NCBI RefSeq assembly: GCF_019414865.1 | Contig: NZ_DXLG01000025.1 | Location: 1-18,346 of the forward strand | Reading direction: 5' to 3' | From: Veillonella sp. | Lineage (GTDB): Bacteria > Bacillota > Negativicutes > Veillonellales > Veillonellaceae | Length of the DNA stretch: 18,346 bases | Part shown: positions 1 through 6,233 of the stretch, piece after piece | How the letters are laid out: each line of letters starts with the position of its first letter | How positions within the stretch are numbered: the first letter of the stretch is position 1 | Program-made: the position numbers and the translations under genes | The notes under the pieces: model-generated | What the model saw: the letters and a program-made list of their open reading frames with translations, nothing else | What the model was told of the DNA's origin: nothing | The model's database searches: none

Positions 1-53
1 GCGAAGGTGGCCATACAGTAGGCGCTGGCGTTGTAACTGAAATCGAAGGTTAA
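1..53 (+). CDS. tuf: Elongation factor Tu, C-terminal end (partial)
   Basis: Only the last 16 codons are inside the window; the gene starts upstream. The frame beginning at base 3 reads EGGHTVGAGVVTEIEG and then a TAA stop, which is the conserved C-terminal strand of EF-Tu (domain 3). EF-Tu carries aminoacyl-tRNA to the ribosome as a GTPase. A strong terminator follows within 20 bases, so tuf is the last gene of its transcript. The identification rests on this short but very characteristic tail. Confidence 0.9.
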   Translation, partial: EGGHTVGAGVVTEIEG

Positions 54-69
54 TTAATAGCCTTTTATG

Positions 70-100
70 AAAAATAGGACCCCAATGGGGTCCTATTTTT
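70..100 (+). terminator. Intrinsic terminator after tuf
   Basis: A perfect 14-bp inverted repeat (70-83 with 87-100, core ATAGGACCCC/GGGGTCCTAT) encloses a 3-base loop. The right arm ends in five T and the left arm begins with five A, so the element could stop transcription from either side. It isolates tuf from norB. Confidence 0.92.
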
Positions 101-128
101 ATGTTAATTTATATATTGTTTATTGTAT

Positions 129-156
129 TTGTAACCAAAGATACAGAAACTATAAC
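129..156 (+). promoter_or_regulatory. Candidate norB promoter
   Basis: TTGTAA (129-134) and TATAAC (151-156) are separated by 16 bases and lie between the tuf terminator and norB. This would start RNA near base 163 and give a leader of about 65 bases. The region is very AT-rich, so other boxes are possible. An FNR-like half-site TTGAT (157-161) has no partner, and I see no clear nitric-oxide regulator palindrome. Confidence 0.4.
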
Positions 157-178
157 TTGATAATGGTATTATAAATTT

Positions 179-210
179 AAGGAGGGCAAAGGCCCTCCTT
201 TTGTGTTTTT
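179..210 (+). terminator. Terminator-like hairpin in the norB leader (possible attenuator)
   Basis: AAGGAGGGC (179-187) pairs over 9 bp with GCCCTCCTT (192-200) around a 4-base loop, followed by the T-rich stretch TTTTGTGTTTTTT (to about 211). It lies downstream of the likely norB promoter and just upstream of the norB ribosome binding site. It could act as an attenuator, or as a second stop for read-through from tuf. Its right arm is also complementary to the norB ribosome binding site at 214-222. Confidence 0.65.
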
Positions 211-229
211 TAGAAAAGGAGGTAATGTG

Positions 230-2467
230 ATGGGTGAATACAAAAAGTATTGGATAGCCGTAGTAGCCGTTCTTATTATTGGTTTTTCAATTCTTGGTTA
301 TCTAGGTACTGATGTGTATCATCAAGCACCGCCGGTGCCGACTGCGTATGTATCTCAAGATGGACAAGTCTTGTTCACAAAAGAAGATATTTTACATGGC
401 CAATCGGCATGGCAATCTACAGGTGGTCAATCTGTAGGGACAGTTTTAGGTCATGGCGCTTATCAAGCTCCTGACTGGACAGCGGATTGGTTACATAAAG
501 AAGTATCCATAATGTTGGATATTAAGTCGCAAGAGGCTTTTGGTGTTCTTTACAATCAATTAGGTTCTGCACAACAAGCAGCTGTTAAAGAAGTAGTAAA
601 AGAAGAATATCTAGGTAGTGCCGTTCGCGATGACGGAACTGTGGTTTTATCTCCAGAGCGCATTACGGCGATGAATATTACAGGTCGTTATTTTGTTGAA
701 CTTTATGGTGATAATCCAGAGTTGACATTGACTCGTGATCATTTTGCAATGAAGGACAATACATTGCCTGAGTTACAAGACCGTATTGATATGGCTCGTT
801 TCTTCTTCTGGACTACGTGGATGGCATCTACCCAACGTCCTGGTACAGATGCGACATACACTAATAACTGGCCACATGAACCGTTATTGGATCATAATCC
901 AACACCTGAAAGTGTTGCCTGGTCTGTTGTGAGTGTCATCATTTTATTATGTGGCATAGGTGTAGTTGTATGGTTGTGGTCCTTTGGTAAGAAAGACGAC
1001 GAACATGCATTGGTTCCACCAGCAGAAGATCCAATTAGCAAGATTACCTTGACTCCATCTCAACGTGCATTAGGAAAATATTTATTTACAATCCTAGCAT
1101 TGTTCTTATTCCAATTGGGGATGGGTGGTATCATTGCTCACTATACTGTAGAAGGTCAAGCGTTCTATGGTATTCCTTTAGCTCAATACTTCCCATATTC
1201 TATTGCCCGTACATGGCATATTCAAGCGTCCTTGTTCTGGATTGCTATGGCATTCTTAAGCGCTGGTTTATTCTTGGCACCAATTATTAATGGTGGTAAG
1301 GATCCTAAATATCAAAAACTAGGTGTAGATATTTTATTCTGGGCGCTTGTAGTTCTCGTAGTTGGTTCCTTCGCTGGCACATATTTAGGTGTAGCACATC
1401 AAATTCCAGCAGCCTGGAATTTCCTTCTCGGACACCAAGGTTACGAATATATAGAACTAGGTCGTATTTGGCAATGGATTGAATACATTGGTATTCTATT
1501 CTGGCTTGTACTCATGATACGTAGCATTATTGGTGCTTTCAAACAAAAAGGGGATAAAAACCTTATTGCTGCCTTTATCTTCTCTGTTATCATGGTAGGT
1601 ATCTTCTATGGTCCAGGTTTGTTCTATGGTGAACATAGCCACTTAGCAATTATGGAGTACTGGCGTTGGTGGGTAATTCATCTTTGGGTAGAAGGCTTCT
1701 TCGAAGTATTCTCTACTACATTGATGGCATTTATCTTTGTTACACTAGGGCTTGTATCATATCGTGCCGGTACAGTGGCAGCCATTTCCTCTGGTGCTAT
1801 TTATCTCATTGGTGGTATTCCTGGTACATTCCATCATTTATACTTTACAGGTGTTACATCTACTATTGTGGCGACAGGCGCATCCTTCTCCGCATTGGAA
1901 GTAGTACCACTTGTACTATTAGGTTATGAAGCCTTTGAAAACTATACACGTCTTCACAGCGCACCTTGGATGCATCGTTTGAAATGGCCTGTATACTGCT
2001 TCATTGCGGTATCCTTCTGGAATCTTGTTGGTGCGGGGGTCTTCGGCTTCTTGATCAATATGCCTGTATCCTTGTTCTACATTCAAGGTCTTAATACAAC
2101 TGCAGTACATGCGCATACCGCATTGTTTGGCGTATATGGTTTCTTAAGCTTAGGCTTTGTATTCCTTATTGCTCGTTATATTCGACCTGAAGTTGAATTC
2201 AACGATAAATTGATGAAATTTGGGTTCTGGGCTCTCAATATAGGCCTTGCCTTAATGGTGCTCATCAGCTTATTGCCGATTGGTCTTATCCAAGCGTGGG
2301 CAAGCATTACACATGGTTTGTGGTTTGCACGTAGTGAAGAATTTATGCAACAACCATTGTTACAAAACTTGCGTTGGCTTCGTATGATTGGTGATACAAT
2401 ACTAATCATTGGTGCCGTAGCATTCTTCTGGCAAATTGTGAAAGTTCTATTTCCGAAGAAATCGTAA
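230..2467 (+). CDS. norB: Quinol-dependent nitric oxide reductase (qNOR)
   Basis: This 745-aa membrane enzyme, also called NorZ, reduces two NO to N2O using electrons from membrane quinol. An N-terminal membrane segment is followed by an outer domain (about residues 30-215) that resembles the cytochrome c subunit but has no CxxCH heme site, as expected for qNOR. The NorB-like core has many membrane helices. The metal ligands of the family are all visible: H330 and H629 (low-spin heme), H627 (heme b3), and H484, H535, H536 with E488 (FeB site). I chose ATG 230 because AAAGGAGG (215-222) lies 7 bases upstream; the longer frame from GTG 203 would have its start before that site. The gene stands alone between tuf and rpmG with its own terminator. 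In an anaerobe the likely role is NO detoxification; denitrification is less likely but not excluded. Confidence 0.95.
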   Translation: MGEYKKYWIAVVAVLIIGFSILGYLGTDVYHQAPPVPTAYVSQDGQVLFTKEDILHGQSAWQSTGGQSVGTVLGHGAYQAPDWTADWLHKEVSIMLDIKSQEAFGVLYNQLGSAQQAAVKEVVKEEYLGSAVRDDGTVVLSPERITAMNITGRYFVELYGDNPELTLTRDHFAMKDNTLPELQDRIDMARFFFWTTWMASTQRPGTDATYTNNWPHEPLLDHNPTPESVAWSVVSVIILLCGIGVVVWLWSFGKKDDEHALVPPAEDPISKITLTPSQRALGKYLFTILALFLFQLGMGGIIAHYTVEGQAFYGIPLAQYFPYSIARTWHIQASLFWIAMAFLSAGLFLAPIINGGKDPKYQKLGVDILFWALVVLVVGSFAGTYLGVAHQIPAAWNFLLGHQGYEYIELGRIWQWIEYIGILFWLVLMIRSIIGAFKQKGDKNLIAAFIFSVIMVGIFYGPGLFYGEHSHLAIMEYWRWWVIHLWVEGFFEVFSTTLMAFIFVTLGLVSYRAGTVAAISSGAIYLIGGIPGTFHHLYFTGVTSTIVATGASFSALEVVPLVLLGYEAFENYTRLHSAPWMHRLKWPVYCFIAVSFWNLVGAGVFGFLINMPVSLFYIQGLNTTAVHAHTALFGVYGFLSLGFVFLIARYIRPEVEFNDKLMKFGFWALNIGLALMVLISLLPIGLIQAWASITHGLWFARSEEFMQQPLLQNLRWLRMIGDTILIIGAVAFFWQIVKVLFPKKS

Positions 2468-2543
2468 TTGACAGGCATAATATAATTCTATGCATTAACG
2501 GCATAAATTGCATGAAAAATATGTGATAATTTATTACCATATT

Positions 2544-2581
2544 AATGGCGTTCCTTTCTAGACAAGGAACGCCATTTTTTG
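2544..2581 (+). terminator. Intrinsic terminator after norB
   Basis: AATGGCGTTCCTT (2544-2556) pairs perfectly over 13 bp with 2564-2576 around the 7-base loop TCTAGAC, followed by a T run. It ends the norB transcript about 75 bases after the stop codon. Confidence 0.93.
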
Positions 2582-2588
2582 TTATACT
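2559..2588 (+). promoter_or_regulatory. Possible upstream promoter embedded in the norB terminator
   Basis: TAGACA (2559-2564, five of six bases match TTGACA) and TATACT (2583-2588) are 18 bases apart. The -35 box lies in the loop and first base of the right arm of the norB terminator. The predicted start, near 2595, coincides with the first base of the next hairpin. This is weaker than the TTGACA promoter further downstream and may not be used. Confidence 0.35.
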
Positions 2589-2594
2589 ATCCCT

Positions 2595-2620
2595 GTCAGG
2601 TACATGTGCCTGGCTTTTTT
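2595..2620 (+). terminator. Second terminator-like hairpin before rpmG
   Basis: GTCAGGTA (2595-2602) pairs with TGCCTGGC (2607-2614) over 8 bp, two of them G-T pairs, around the loop CATG, and six T follow. It may back up the norB terminator or attenuate RNA from the promoter at 2559-2588. It lies upstream of the stronger rpmG promoter and so would not affect RNA from that one. Confidence 0.5.
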
Positions 2621-2636
2621 GAGTTGCTCAAAATTC

Positions 2637-2665
2637 TTGACATCGCTTGCTACGTATGATATATT
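2637..2665 (+). promoter_or_regulatory. Strong sigma-70 type promoter for rpmG-secE-nusG
   Basis: A consensus TTGACA (2637-2642) lies 17 bases from TATATT (2660-2665), which is preceded by TGA (2657-2659), an extended -10 element. RNA would begin near 2672, about 65 bases before rpmG. This is one of the best promoters in the window and fits the high demand for ribosomal protein L33 and SecE/NusG. Confidence 0.75.
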
Positions 2666-2736
2666 TCTTTAGTATGTAGTCGAGCGTTTTCGAGTACAAG
2701 AGACAGATTAGTAAATAAAAAGCGAGGTGTATCCGG

Positions 2737-2886
2737 ATGCGTAATGCCATTACTTTAGCTTGCACAGATTGCAAACAACGTAACTATCAAACGAACAAGA
2801 ATAAAAAGAACAATCCTGATCGTATTGAAATGATGAAATATTGCAAATTCTGCGGTAAACATACATTACACCGTGAAACAAAATAA
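2737..2886 (+). CDS. rpmG: Ribosomal protein L33 (bL33), zinc-binding form
   Basis: A 49-aa protein of the large ribosomal subunit, the normal length for L33. The sequence begins MRNAITLACTDC and has the full zinc-ribbon set C9, C12, C36 and C39, so this is the cysteine-containing (zinc) form and not the zinc-independent paralogue. The basic middle (N20-N26) and the ending CGKHTLHRETK are typical. A ribosome binding site GAGGTG (2724-2729) lies 7 bases before the ATG. The gene is followed 41 bases later by secE, the usual bacterial order rpmG-secE-nusG. Confidence 0.95.
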   Translation: MRNAITLACTDCKQRNYQTNKNKKNNPDRIEMMKYCKFCGKHTLHRETK

Positions 2887-2927
2887 TTCTTATCATTCAT
2901 TACCTGTTGATTTGAGGATGTGAAACA

Positions 2928-3149
2928 ATGGCAAAGTCTAACTCAGCAGTGCAGCAGCGTGGTGGATTTGGAAAATTCTTCCGCGGTGTGAAAGCTGAAC
3001 TTAAAAAAGTAGTCTGGCCAACAAAAAAAGAACTCATCAATTACACAATAGTAGTATTTTTAGTGACGATTTTTATCGCCTTTATTATTTATGTACTTGA
3101 TGCAGTCTTTGCCCAACTTTTTAATACGTTGTTGCACTTTGTTGGATAA
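2928..3149 (+). CDS. secE: Preprotein translocase subunit SecE
   Basis: A 73-aa single-span membrane protein, the short Gram-positive-like form of SecE that clamps SecY in the Sec translocon. The conserved amphipathic stretch KAELKKVVWPTKKE (residues 22-35) is followed by one membrane helix (about 39-58). GAGG (2914-2917) lies 10 bases before the ATG. nusG begins only 12 bases after the stop codon, so the two are surely co-transcribed and probably translationally close. Confidence 0.96.
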   Translation: MAKSNSAVQQRGGFGKFFRGVKAELKKVVWPTKKELINYTIVVFLVTIFIAFIIYVLDAVFAQLFNTLLHFVG

Positions 3150-3161
3150 GGGGGCCATTTC

Positions 3162-3698
3162 ATGGAAGCAGATAAGAAGTGGTATGTAATTCATACCTAT
3201 TCAGGCTACGAAAATAAAGTTAAAACCACTCTTGAACTTAAAGTTCAGTCTATGGGTCTACAAGATGTGATTAGCCGAATTTTGGTACCTCTTGAAGACG
3301 AAATAGACGAAAAAGATGGGGTTAAAAAAGTAGTAAAACGTAAGATATTTCCTGGGTACGTATTGGTTGAAATGGAAGTTAACGACCGCTCTTGGTATGT
3401 TGTGCGCAACACACCAGGTGTAACAGGCTTCGTTGGCTCTGCCACTAAACCAGTTCCACTTTCTGATTCCGAAGTAGAACATATACTTAAGTCTCAGGGC
3501 TTGGATAAGAAACCAAGCATCAACATCGATGTAGAAGTTGGTGAAACGGTACGCATTACGTCCGGGGCCTTTGAAGATAAACTAGGTGTTATTACCGAAC
3601 TTAACCCTGAAAAAGGAACATTAAAACTTAATGTGGAAATGTTCAACCGAGATACCGAGGTAGAGGTAGAGTTCTCTCAAATTGAGAAAGCTCTTTAA
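3162..3698 (+). CDS. nusG: Transcription termination/antitermination factor NusG
   Basis: A 178-aa protein that binds the beta' clamp helices of RNA polymerase, suppresses or promotes pausing, and links transcription with Rho or the ribosome. The N-terminal NGN domain starts WYVIHTYSGYENKV (residues 7-20) and contains FPGYVLVEM (63-71) and the NTPGVTGFVG motif (83-92). The C-terminal KOW domain covers about 126-175. Length is normal, with no inserted domain. The ribosome binding site AAGGGGG overlaps the secE stop codon. A candidate promoter for rplK lies over its last codons. Confidence 0.97.
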   Translation: MEADKKWYVIHTYSGYENKVKTTLELKVQSMGLQDVISRILVPLEDEIDEKDGVKKVVKRKIFPGYVLVEMEVNDRSWYVVRNTPGVTGFVGSATKPVPLSDSEVEHILKSQGLDKKPSINIDVEVGETVRITSGAFEDKLGVITELNPEKGTLKLNVEMFNRDTEVEVEFSQIEKAL

Positions 3699-3710
3699 TA
3701 TATATATTAT
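3682..3710 (+). promoter_or_regulatory. Candidate promoter for rplKA
   Basis: TTGAGA (3682-3687, five of six consensus bases) inside the end of nusG and TATTAT (3705-3710, five of six) just after it are 17 bases apart. RNA would start near 3717, just upstream of the L1-like leader. No terminator separates nusG from rplK, so read-through from rpmG-secE-nusG is also expected. Confidence 0.5.
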
Positions 3711-3724
3711 AACTCTAAAAAAGA

Positions 3725-3773
3725 GCAATCGATTTTGGTTGCCAGTGGGAGGATGTATATCCGTTACCACCAC
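3725..3773 (+). promoter_or_regulatory. L1-type leader upstream of rplK (copy 1)
   Basis: Two hairpins stand in the rplK leader. The first pairs GCAATC (3725-3730) with GGTTGC (3737-3742). The second is an interrupted stem: GTGG (3745-3748) with CCAC (3767-3770), an asymmetric internal loop GA / GTTA, then GGAT (3751-3754) with ATCC (3759-3762). The pattern GTGGGAGG...CC(G)...ACCAC recurs before rplA. Ribosomal protein L1 is known to repress its own operon by binding an mRNA copy of its 23S rRNA site, and this is the likely role here. Confidence 0.65.
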
Positions 3774-3801
3774 AGTATAAGCATAGGAGGTTTAATTACC
3801 C

Positions 3802-4227
3802 ATGGCTAAGAAATTAGTTAAACAAGTAAAACTACAAATTGAAGCCGCTAAAGCTACTCCAGCACCACCAGTTGGTCCTGCACTAGGTCAAGCAGGTGTT
3901 AACATCGTTGCTTTCACAAAAGAATTCAACGAACGTACTGCTAAACAAGCTGGCTTAATTATCCCAGTAGTTATTAACGTATATGAAGATCGTAGCTTCG
4001 ACTTCATCACTAAGACTCCACCAGCTGCAGTATTATTGAAAAAAGCTGCAGGTATTCCAAAAGGTTCTGGTGTACCTAACCGTGATAAAGTAGCAAAAGT
4101 AGGTCGCGATAAAGTTCGTGAAATTGCTGAATTGAAAATGCCTGACTTGAATGCTAATACCGTAGAACAAGGTATGCGCATGGTAGAAGGTACTGCTCGC
4201 AGCATGGGCATTGAAATCGTTGACTAA
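3802..4227 (+). CDS. rplK: Ribosomal protein L11 (uL11)
   Basis: A 141-aa protein of the GTPase-associated centre of the large subunit, where it binds 23S rRNA next to L10-L12 and contributes to factor binding and the stringent response. The N-terminal domain has the proline-rich APPVGPALGQAGVNI segment (residues 21-35), the thiostrepton-contact region. The C-terminal rRNA-binding domain ends GTARSMGIEIVD. Length is standard. AGGAGG (3785-3790) is 11 bases before the ATG, a rather long spacing. rplA follows after a 76-base leader. Confidence 0.97.
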   Translation: MAKKLVKQVKLQIEAAKATPAPPVGPALGQAGVNIVAFTKEFNERTAKQAGLIIPVVINVYEDRSFDFITKTPPAAVLLKKAAGIPKGSGVPNRDKVAKVGRDKVREIAELKMPDLNANTVEQGMRMVEGTARSMGIEIVD

Positions 4228-4239
4228 TAAGCGTACGAC

Positions 4240-4286
4240 TTGCGCATAAGGCGCAAATCGGTGGGAGGGAATTCCCGTTTGACCAC
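4240..4286 (+). promoter_or_regulatory. L1-type leader upstream of rplA (copy 2)
   Basis: The layout is the same as in the rplK leader: a first hairpin TTGCGC (4240-4245) with GCGCAA (4251-4256), then GTGG (4261-4264) with CCAC (4283-4286), an internal loop GA / GTTTGA, and an inner stem GGG (4267-4269) with CCC (4274-4276). The rplA ribosome binding site AAGGAGG (4289-4295) begins 2 bases after the stem, so a bound protein would block ribosome entry. This is a probable L1 autoregulation site. Confidence 0.68.
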
Positions 4287-4303
4287 ATAAGGAGGATATT
4301 ATA

Positions 4304-5014
4304 ATGGCAAAAGTAGGTAAGAAATACGCTGAGGCAGTAAAACTTATTGAAGCTGGTAAGTTCTACGAACCAGTAGAAGCAATCGAGTTGGTTAAGAAAA
4401 CTGCAACTGCAAATTTCGATGAAACAGTTGAAATCGCTTTCAACTTGAATGTCGACCCTAAATACGCTGATCAACAAGTTCGTGGTGCAGTAGTATTGCC
4501 TCATGGTACTGGCAAAACTAAACGCGTTCTTGTATTCGCAAAAGGCGACAATATTAAAGCAGCTGAAGAAGCTGGTGCAGATTTCGTAGGTTCTGAAGAG
4601 TTAGTAGCTAAAATCCAAGGTGGTTGGAGCGACTTCGACGTAGTAGTTGCTACACCAGACATGATGGGTCAAGTTGGCCGTCTTGGTAAAATCTTGGGTC
4701 CTAAAGGCTTGATGCCAAACCCTAAAGTTGGTACAGTAACTCCAGACGTTGCTCGTGCAGTAAACGAAATCAAAGCTGGTAAAATCGAATACCGTACTGA
4801 TAAAGCAGGTATTATCTCTTGCTCCATCGGTAAAGCGTCCTTCGATGAAGAAAAATTACTTGACAACTACCGTACAATCGTTGATACTATTATCAAGGCT
4901 AAACCTGTAGCAGCTAAAGGTCAATACATTAAATCTGTAACCTTGTCCGCTACAATGGGCCCTGGTGTGCCTTTGAACGTGTTCAAATTGAGCAACGTTA
5001 CAAAAGAGCAATAA
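4304..5014 (+). CDS. rplA: Ribosomal protein L1 (uL1)
   Basis: A 236-aa protein that binds the mobile L1 stalk of 23S rRNA and helps release deacylated tRNA from the E site; in many bacteria it also represses its own mRNA. The L1 signature LGPKGLMPNPK (residues 131-141) is intact, as is the C-terminal SVTLSATMGPGVPLN stretch. Length is normal (about 230). AAGGAGG lies 8 bases before the ATG. The hairpins directly upstream, and their copy before rplK, fit self-repression of rplKA. Confidence 0.97.
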   Translation: MAKVGKKYAEAVKLIEAGKFYEPVEAIELVKKTATANFDETVEIAFNLNVDPKYADQQVRGAVVLPHGTGKTKRVLVFAKGDNIKAAEEAGADFVGSEELVAKIQGGWSDFDVVVATPDMMGQVGRLGKILGPKGLMPNPKVGTVTPDVARAVNEIKAGKIEYRTDKAGIISCSIGKASFDEEKLLDNYRTIVDTIIKAKPVAAKGQYIKSVTLSATMGPGVPLNVFKLSNVTKEQ

Positions 5015-5049
5015 TCACATATGTCTCTTAGCTGTAGACGGCTGGTATG

Positions 5050-5055
5050 TATAAT
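5050..5055 (+). promoter_or_regulatory. Possible -10 element of an rplJ promoter
   Basis: A perfect TATAAT sits 35 bases after the rplA stop codon, and RNA would begin near 5062, at the start of the L10 leader. No good -35 box lies at the right distance (best is TTAGCT at 5028-5033, 16 bases upstream), so activity is uncertain. rplJL may also be read from rplKA. Confidence 0.4.
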
Positions 5056-5136
5056 GGATGAAAATCCGCCCGCTGAGGCTGACACTAGATAATCTAGGAC
5101 TAGTTCGACCTCATCGCGTGCGATGGGGTCGTTTTT
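5056..5136 (+). promoter_or_regulatory. L10 leader of rplJL with attenuator
   Basis: This leader matches the L10 leader family in layout. CTAGA/TCTAG (5085-5097) forms a small hairpin inside a larger stem in which TGAGG (5074-5078) pairs with CCTCA (5109-5113). CCTCA is also part of the left arm of the terminator at 5106-5131, so the two folds exclude each other. In this family, binding of L10 (with L12) decides between antiterminator and terminator, setting L10-L12 output. The pairing is read from sequence; the family assignment is from memory of its layout. Confidence 0.75.
5106..5136 (+). terminator. Attenuator terminator in the L10 leader
   Basis: CGACCTCATCG (5106-5116) pairs with CGATGGGGTCG (5121-5131) over 11 bp, one of them a G-T pair, with loop CGTG and five T directly after. 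It stands 50 bases before the rplJ start codon, so it must be conditional; otherwise rplJL would not be made. Confidence 0.85.
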
Positions 5137-5186
5137 ACGCTAAGATAGTACATAGAGCACCAAAAAATCTACAAGGAGGTAATCTA

Positions 5187-5693
5187 ATGGCTGTCACTGA
5201 ACAAAAGAAAGCAATCGTTGCTCAAATGAAAGAAACTCTTTCTGAAGCAAAAGGCGCTGTATTGATTGGTTACACTGGTTTGACTGTTGCGCAAGCAACT
5301 GATCTTCGCCGCAAAATGTTGGCTGAAGGCGTTGAATACAAAGTAATCAAAAATACTTTGACTCGCATTGCTGCAAATGAATTGAATCTTGAAGGTTTCG
5401 CTGAGCATTTAGAAGGTCCAACTGCATTGGCTACTTCTAAAGAAGATGCTGTTGCACCTGCTCGTGTAATCGAACAATTCATCAAATCTACTGAGAAAGA
5501 AGTTGTAACAGTTAAAGCTGGTATCGTTGAAGGCGAAGTTATGGATGCTGCAGGCGTTAAAGCAATTGCAAGTCTTCCAAATCGCGAAGGCATGCTTTCC
5601 ATGTTGCTTTCCGTATTGCAAGCTCCTGTTCGCAACGTTGCATACGCTGTCAAAGCTGTTGCAGAAGCTCAACCAGCAGAAGCTGCAGAATAA
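5187..5693 (+). CDS. rplJ: Ribosomal protein L10 (uL10)
   Basis: A 168-aa protein that forms the base of the L12 stalk, binding 23S rRNA and the L12 dimers. The N-terminal part AIVAQMKETLSEAKGAVLIG and the motif KVIKNTLTRIA (about residues 53-63) are typical of L10. The C-terminal helix (about 135-168, alanine-rich) is the L12-docking region. I chose ATG 5187, because AAGGAGG (5173-5179) is 7 bases upstream and the protein then has family length. An in-frame ATG at 5058 would start within the structured leader and is rejected. Confidence 0.96.
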   Translation: MAVTEQKKAIVAQMKETLSEAKGAVLIGYTGLTVAQATDLRRKMLAEGVEYKVIKNTLTRIAANELNLEGFAEHLEGPTALATSKEDAVAPARVIEQFIKSTEKEVVTVKAGIVEGEVMDAAGVKAIASLPNREGMLSMLLSVLQAPVRNVAYAVKAVAEAQPAEAAE

Positions 5694-5763
5694 TAATTTC
5701 TGCGAAGTATTCATTGGTCGCTTAAGACTGATACAATAAACTATTTTATGGAGGAAAACTAAA

Positions 5764-6132
5764 ATGGCATTGAACATTGAAAACATCGTTGCTGAATTGA
5801 AAGAAGCAACTATTCTTGAACTTAATGATCTTGTAAAAGCAATTGAAGAAGAATTTGGCGTAACTGCAGCAGCTCCTGTAGCTGTAGCAGCTGCTGGTGG
5901 TGCTGAAGGCGGCGCTGCTAAAGATTCCTTCGACGTAATCTTGAAAGATGCTGGCGCATCCAAAATCAACGTAATCAAAGTTGTTCGTGAAGCAACTGGT
6001 CTTGGCTTGAAAGAAGCTAAAGCTATCGTTGACGGCGCTCCTGCACCTGTAAAAGAAGGCGTAGCTACTGAAGCAGCTGAAGCTTTGAAAGCTCAATTGG
6101 AAGAAGCTGGCGCAACTGTAGAATTGAAATAA
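5764..6132 (+). CDS. rplL: Ribosomal protein L7/L12 (bL12)
   Basis: A 122-aa stalk protein present in several copies per ribosome, recruiting translation GTPases. The N-terminal dimerisation domain (residues 1-32) leads to an alanine/glycine hinge (about 33-52), then the globular C-terminal domain with VIKVVREATGLGLKEAKAIV (70-89), the factor-contact surface. GGAGG (5750-5754) lies 9 bases before the ATG. The 70-base gap after rplJ holds no terminator. A strong terminator follows, so rpoBC is not read on from here as it is in many bacteria. Confidence 0.97.
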   Translation: MALNIENIVAELKEATILELNDLVKAIEEEFGVTAAAPVAVAAAGGAEGGAAKDSFDVILKDAGASKINVIKVVREATGLGLKEAKAIVDGAPAPVKEGVATEAAEALKAQLEEAGATVELK

Positions 6133-6145
6133 TTCTAGCCATAAT

Positions 6146-6176
6146 AAAAGGCGTACCCTCGGGTACGCCTTTTTTG
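6146..6176 (+). terminator. Bidirectional terminator between rplL and the convergent gene
   Basis: AAAAGGCGTACCC (6146-6158) is the exact reverse complement of 6161-6173, with a T run on both strands (hairpin core GGCGTACC/GGTACGCC with loop CTCG). It can end rplJL from the left and the minus-strand glycosyltransferase gene from the right. Confidence 0.93.
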
Positions 6177-6233
6177 TTATAGAATTAACATTTGAAGTTA
6201 TCCATTAATATCAATTAGCTGATTTTTCTATGA

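Noticed and set aside
147..160. The 14-mer AAACTATAACTTGA occurs here and again at 9660-9673, in two leader/promoter regions
   Set aside because: In an AT-rich 18-kb window one repeated 14-mer is expected by chance; the second copy lies downstream of the likely rpoB promoter, so a shared promoter role is not supported.
157..161. TTGAT half-site for an FNR/DNR-type regulator before norB
   Set aside because: The matching ATCAA half at the right spacing is missing.
203..229. Upstream GTG start for norB
   Set aside because: It precedes the good ribosome binding site at 215-222 and would translate through it; ATG 230 is at the right distance.
2468..2736. Search for a tRNA gene between norB and rpmG, where some bacteria have tRNA genes near secE
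   Set aside because: No cloverleaf or T-loop consensus is visible; the stretch is filled by terminators and promoters.
5058..5186. Upstream ATG start for rplJ, adding 43 residues
   Set aside because: The extra residues come from the L10 leader and its terminator, and the ribosome binding site clearly serves ATG 5187.
5684..5704. Hairpin TGCAGAA/TTCTGCG around the rplJ stop codon
   Set aside because: Only 7 bp with a G-T pair and no T run; it cannot be called a terminator and may be chance.
5409..5978. A 189-codon open frame on the minus strand across rplJ and rplL
   Set aside because: It is a shadow of the alanine-rich ribosomal genes, with low-complexity Ala/Ser/Phe/Cys content and no start signal.
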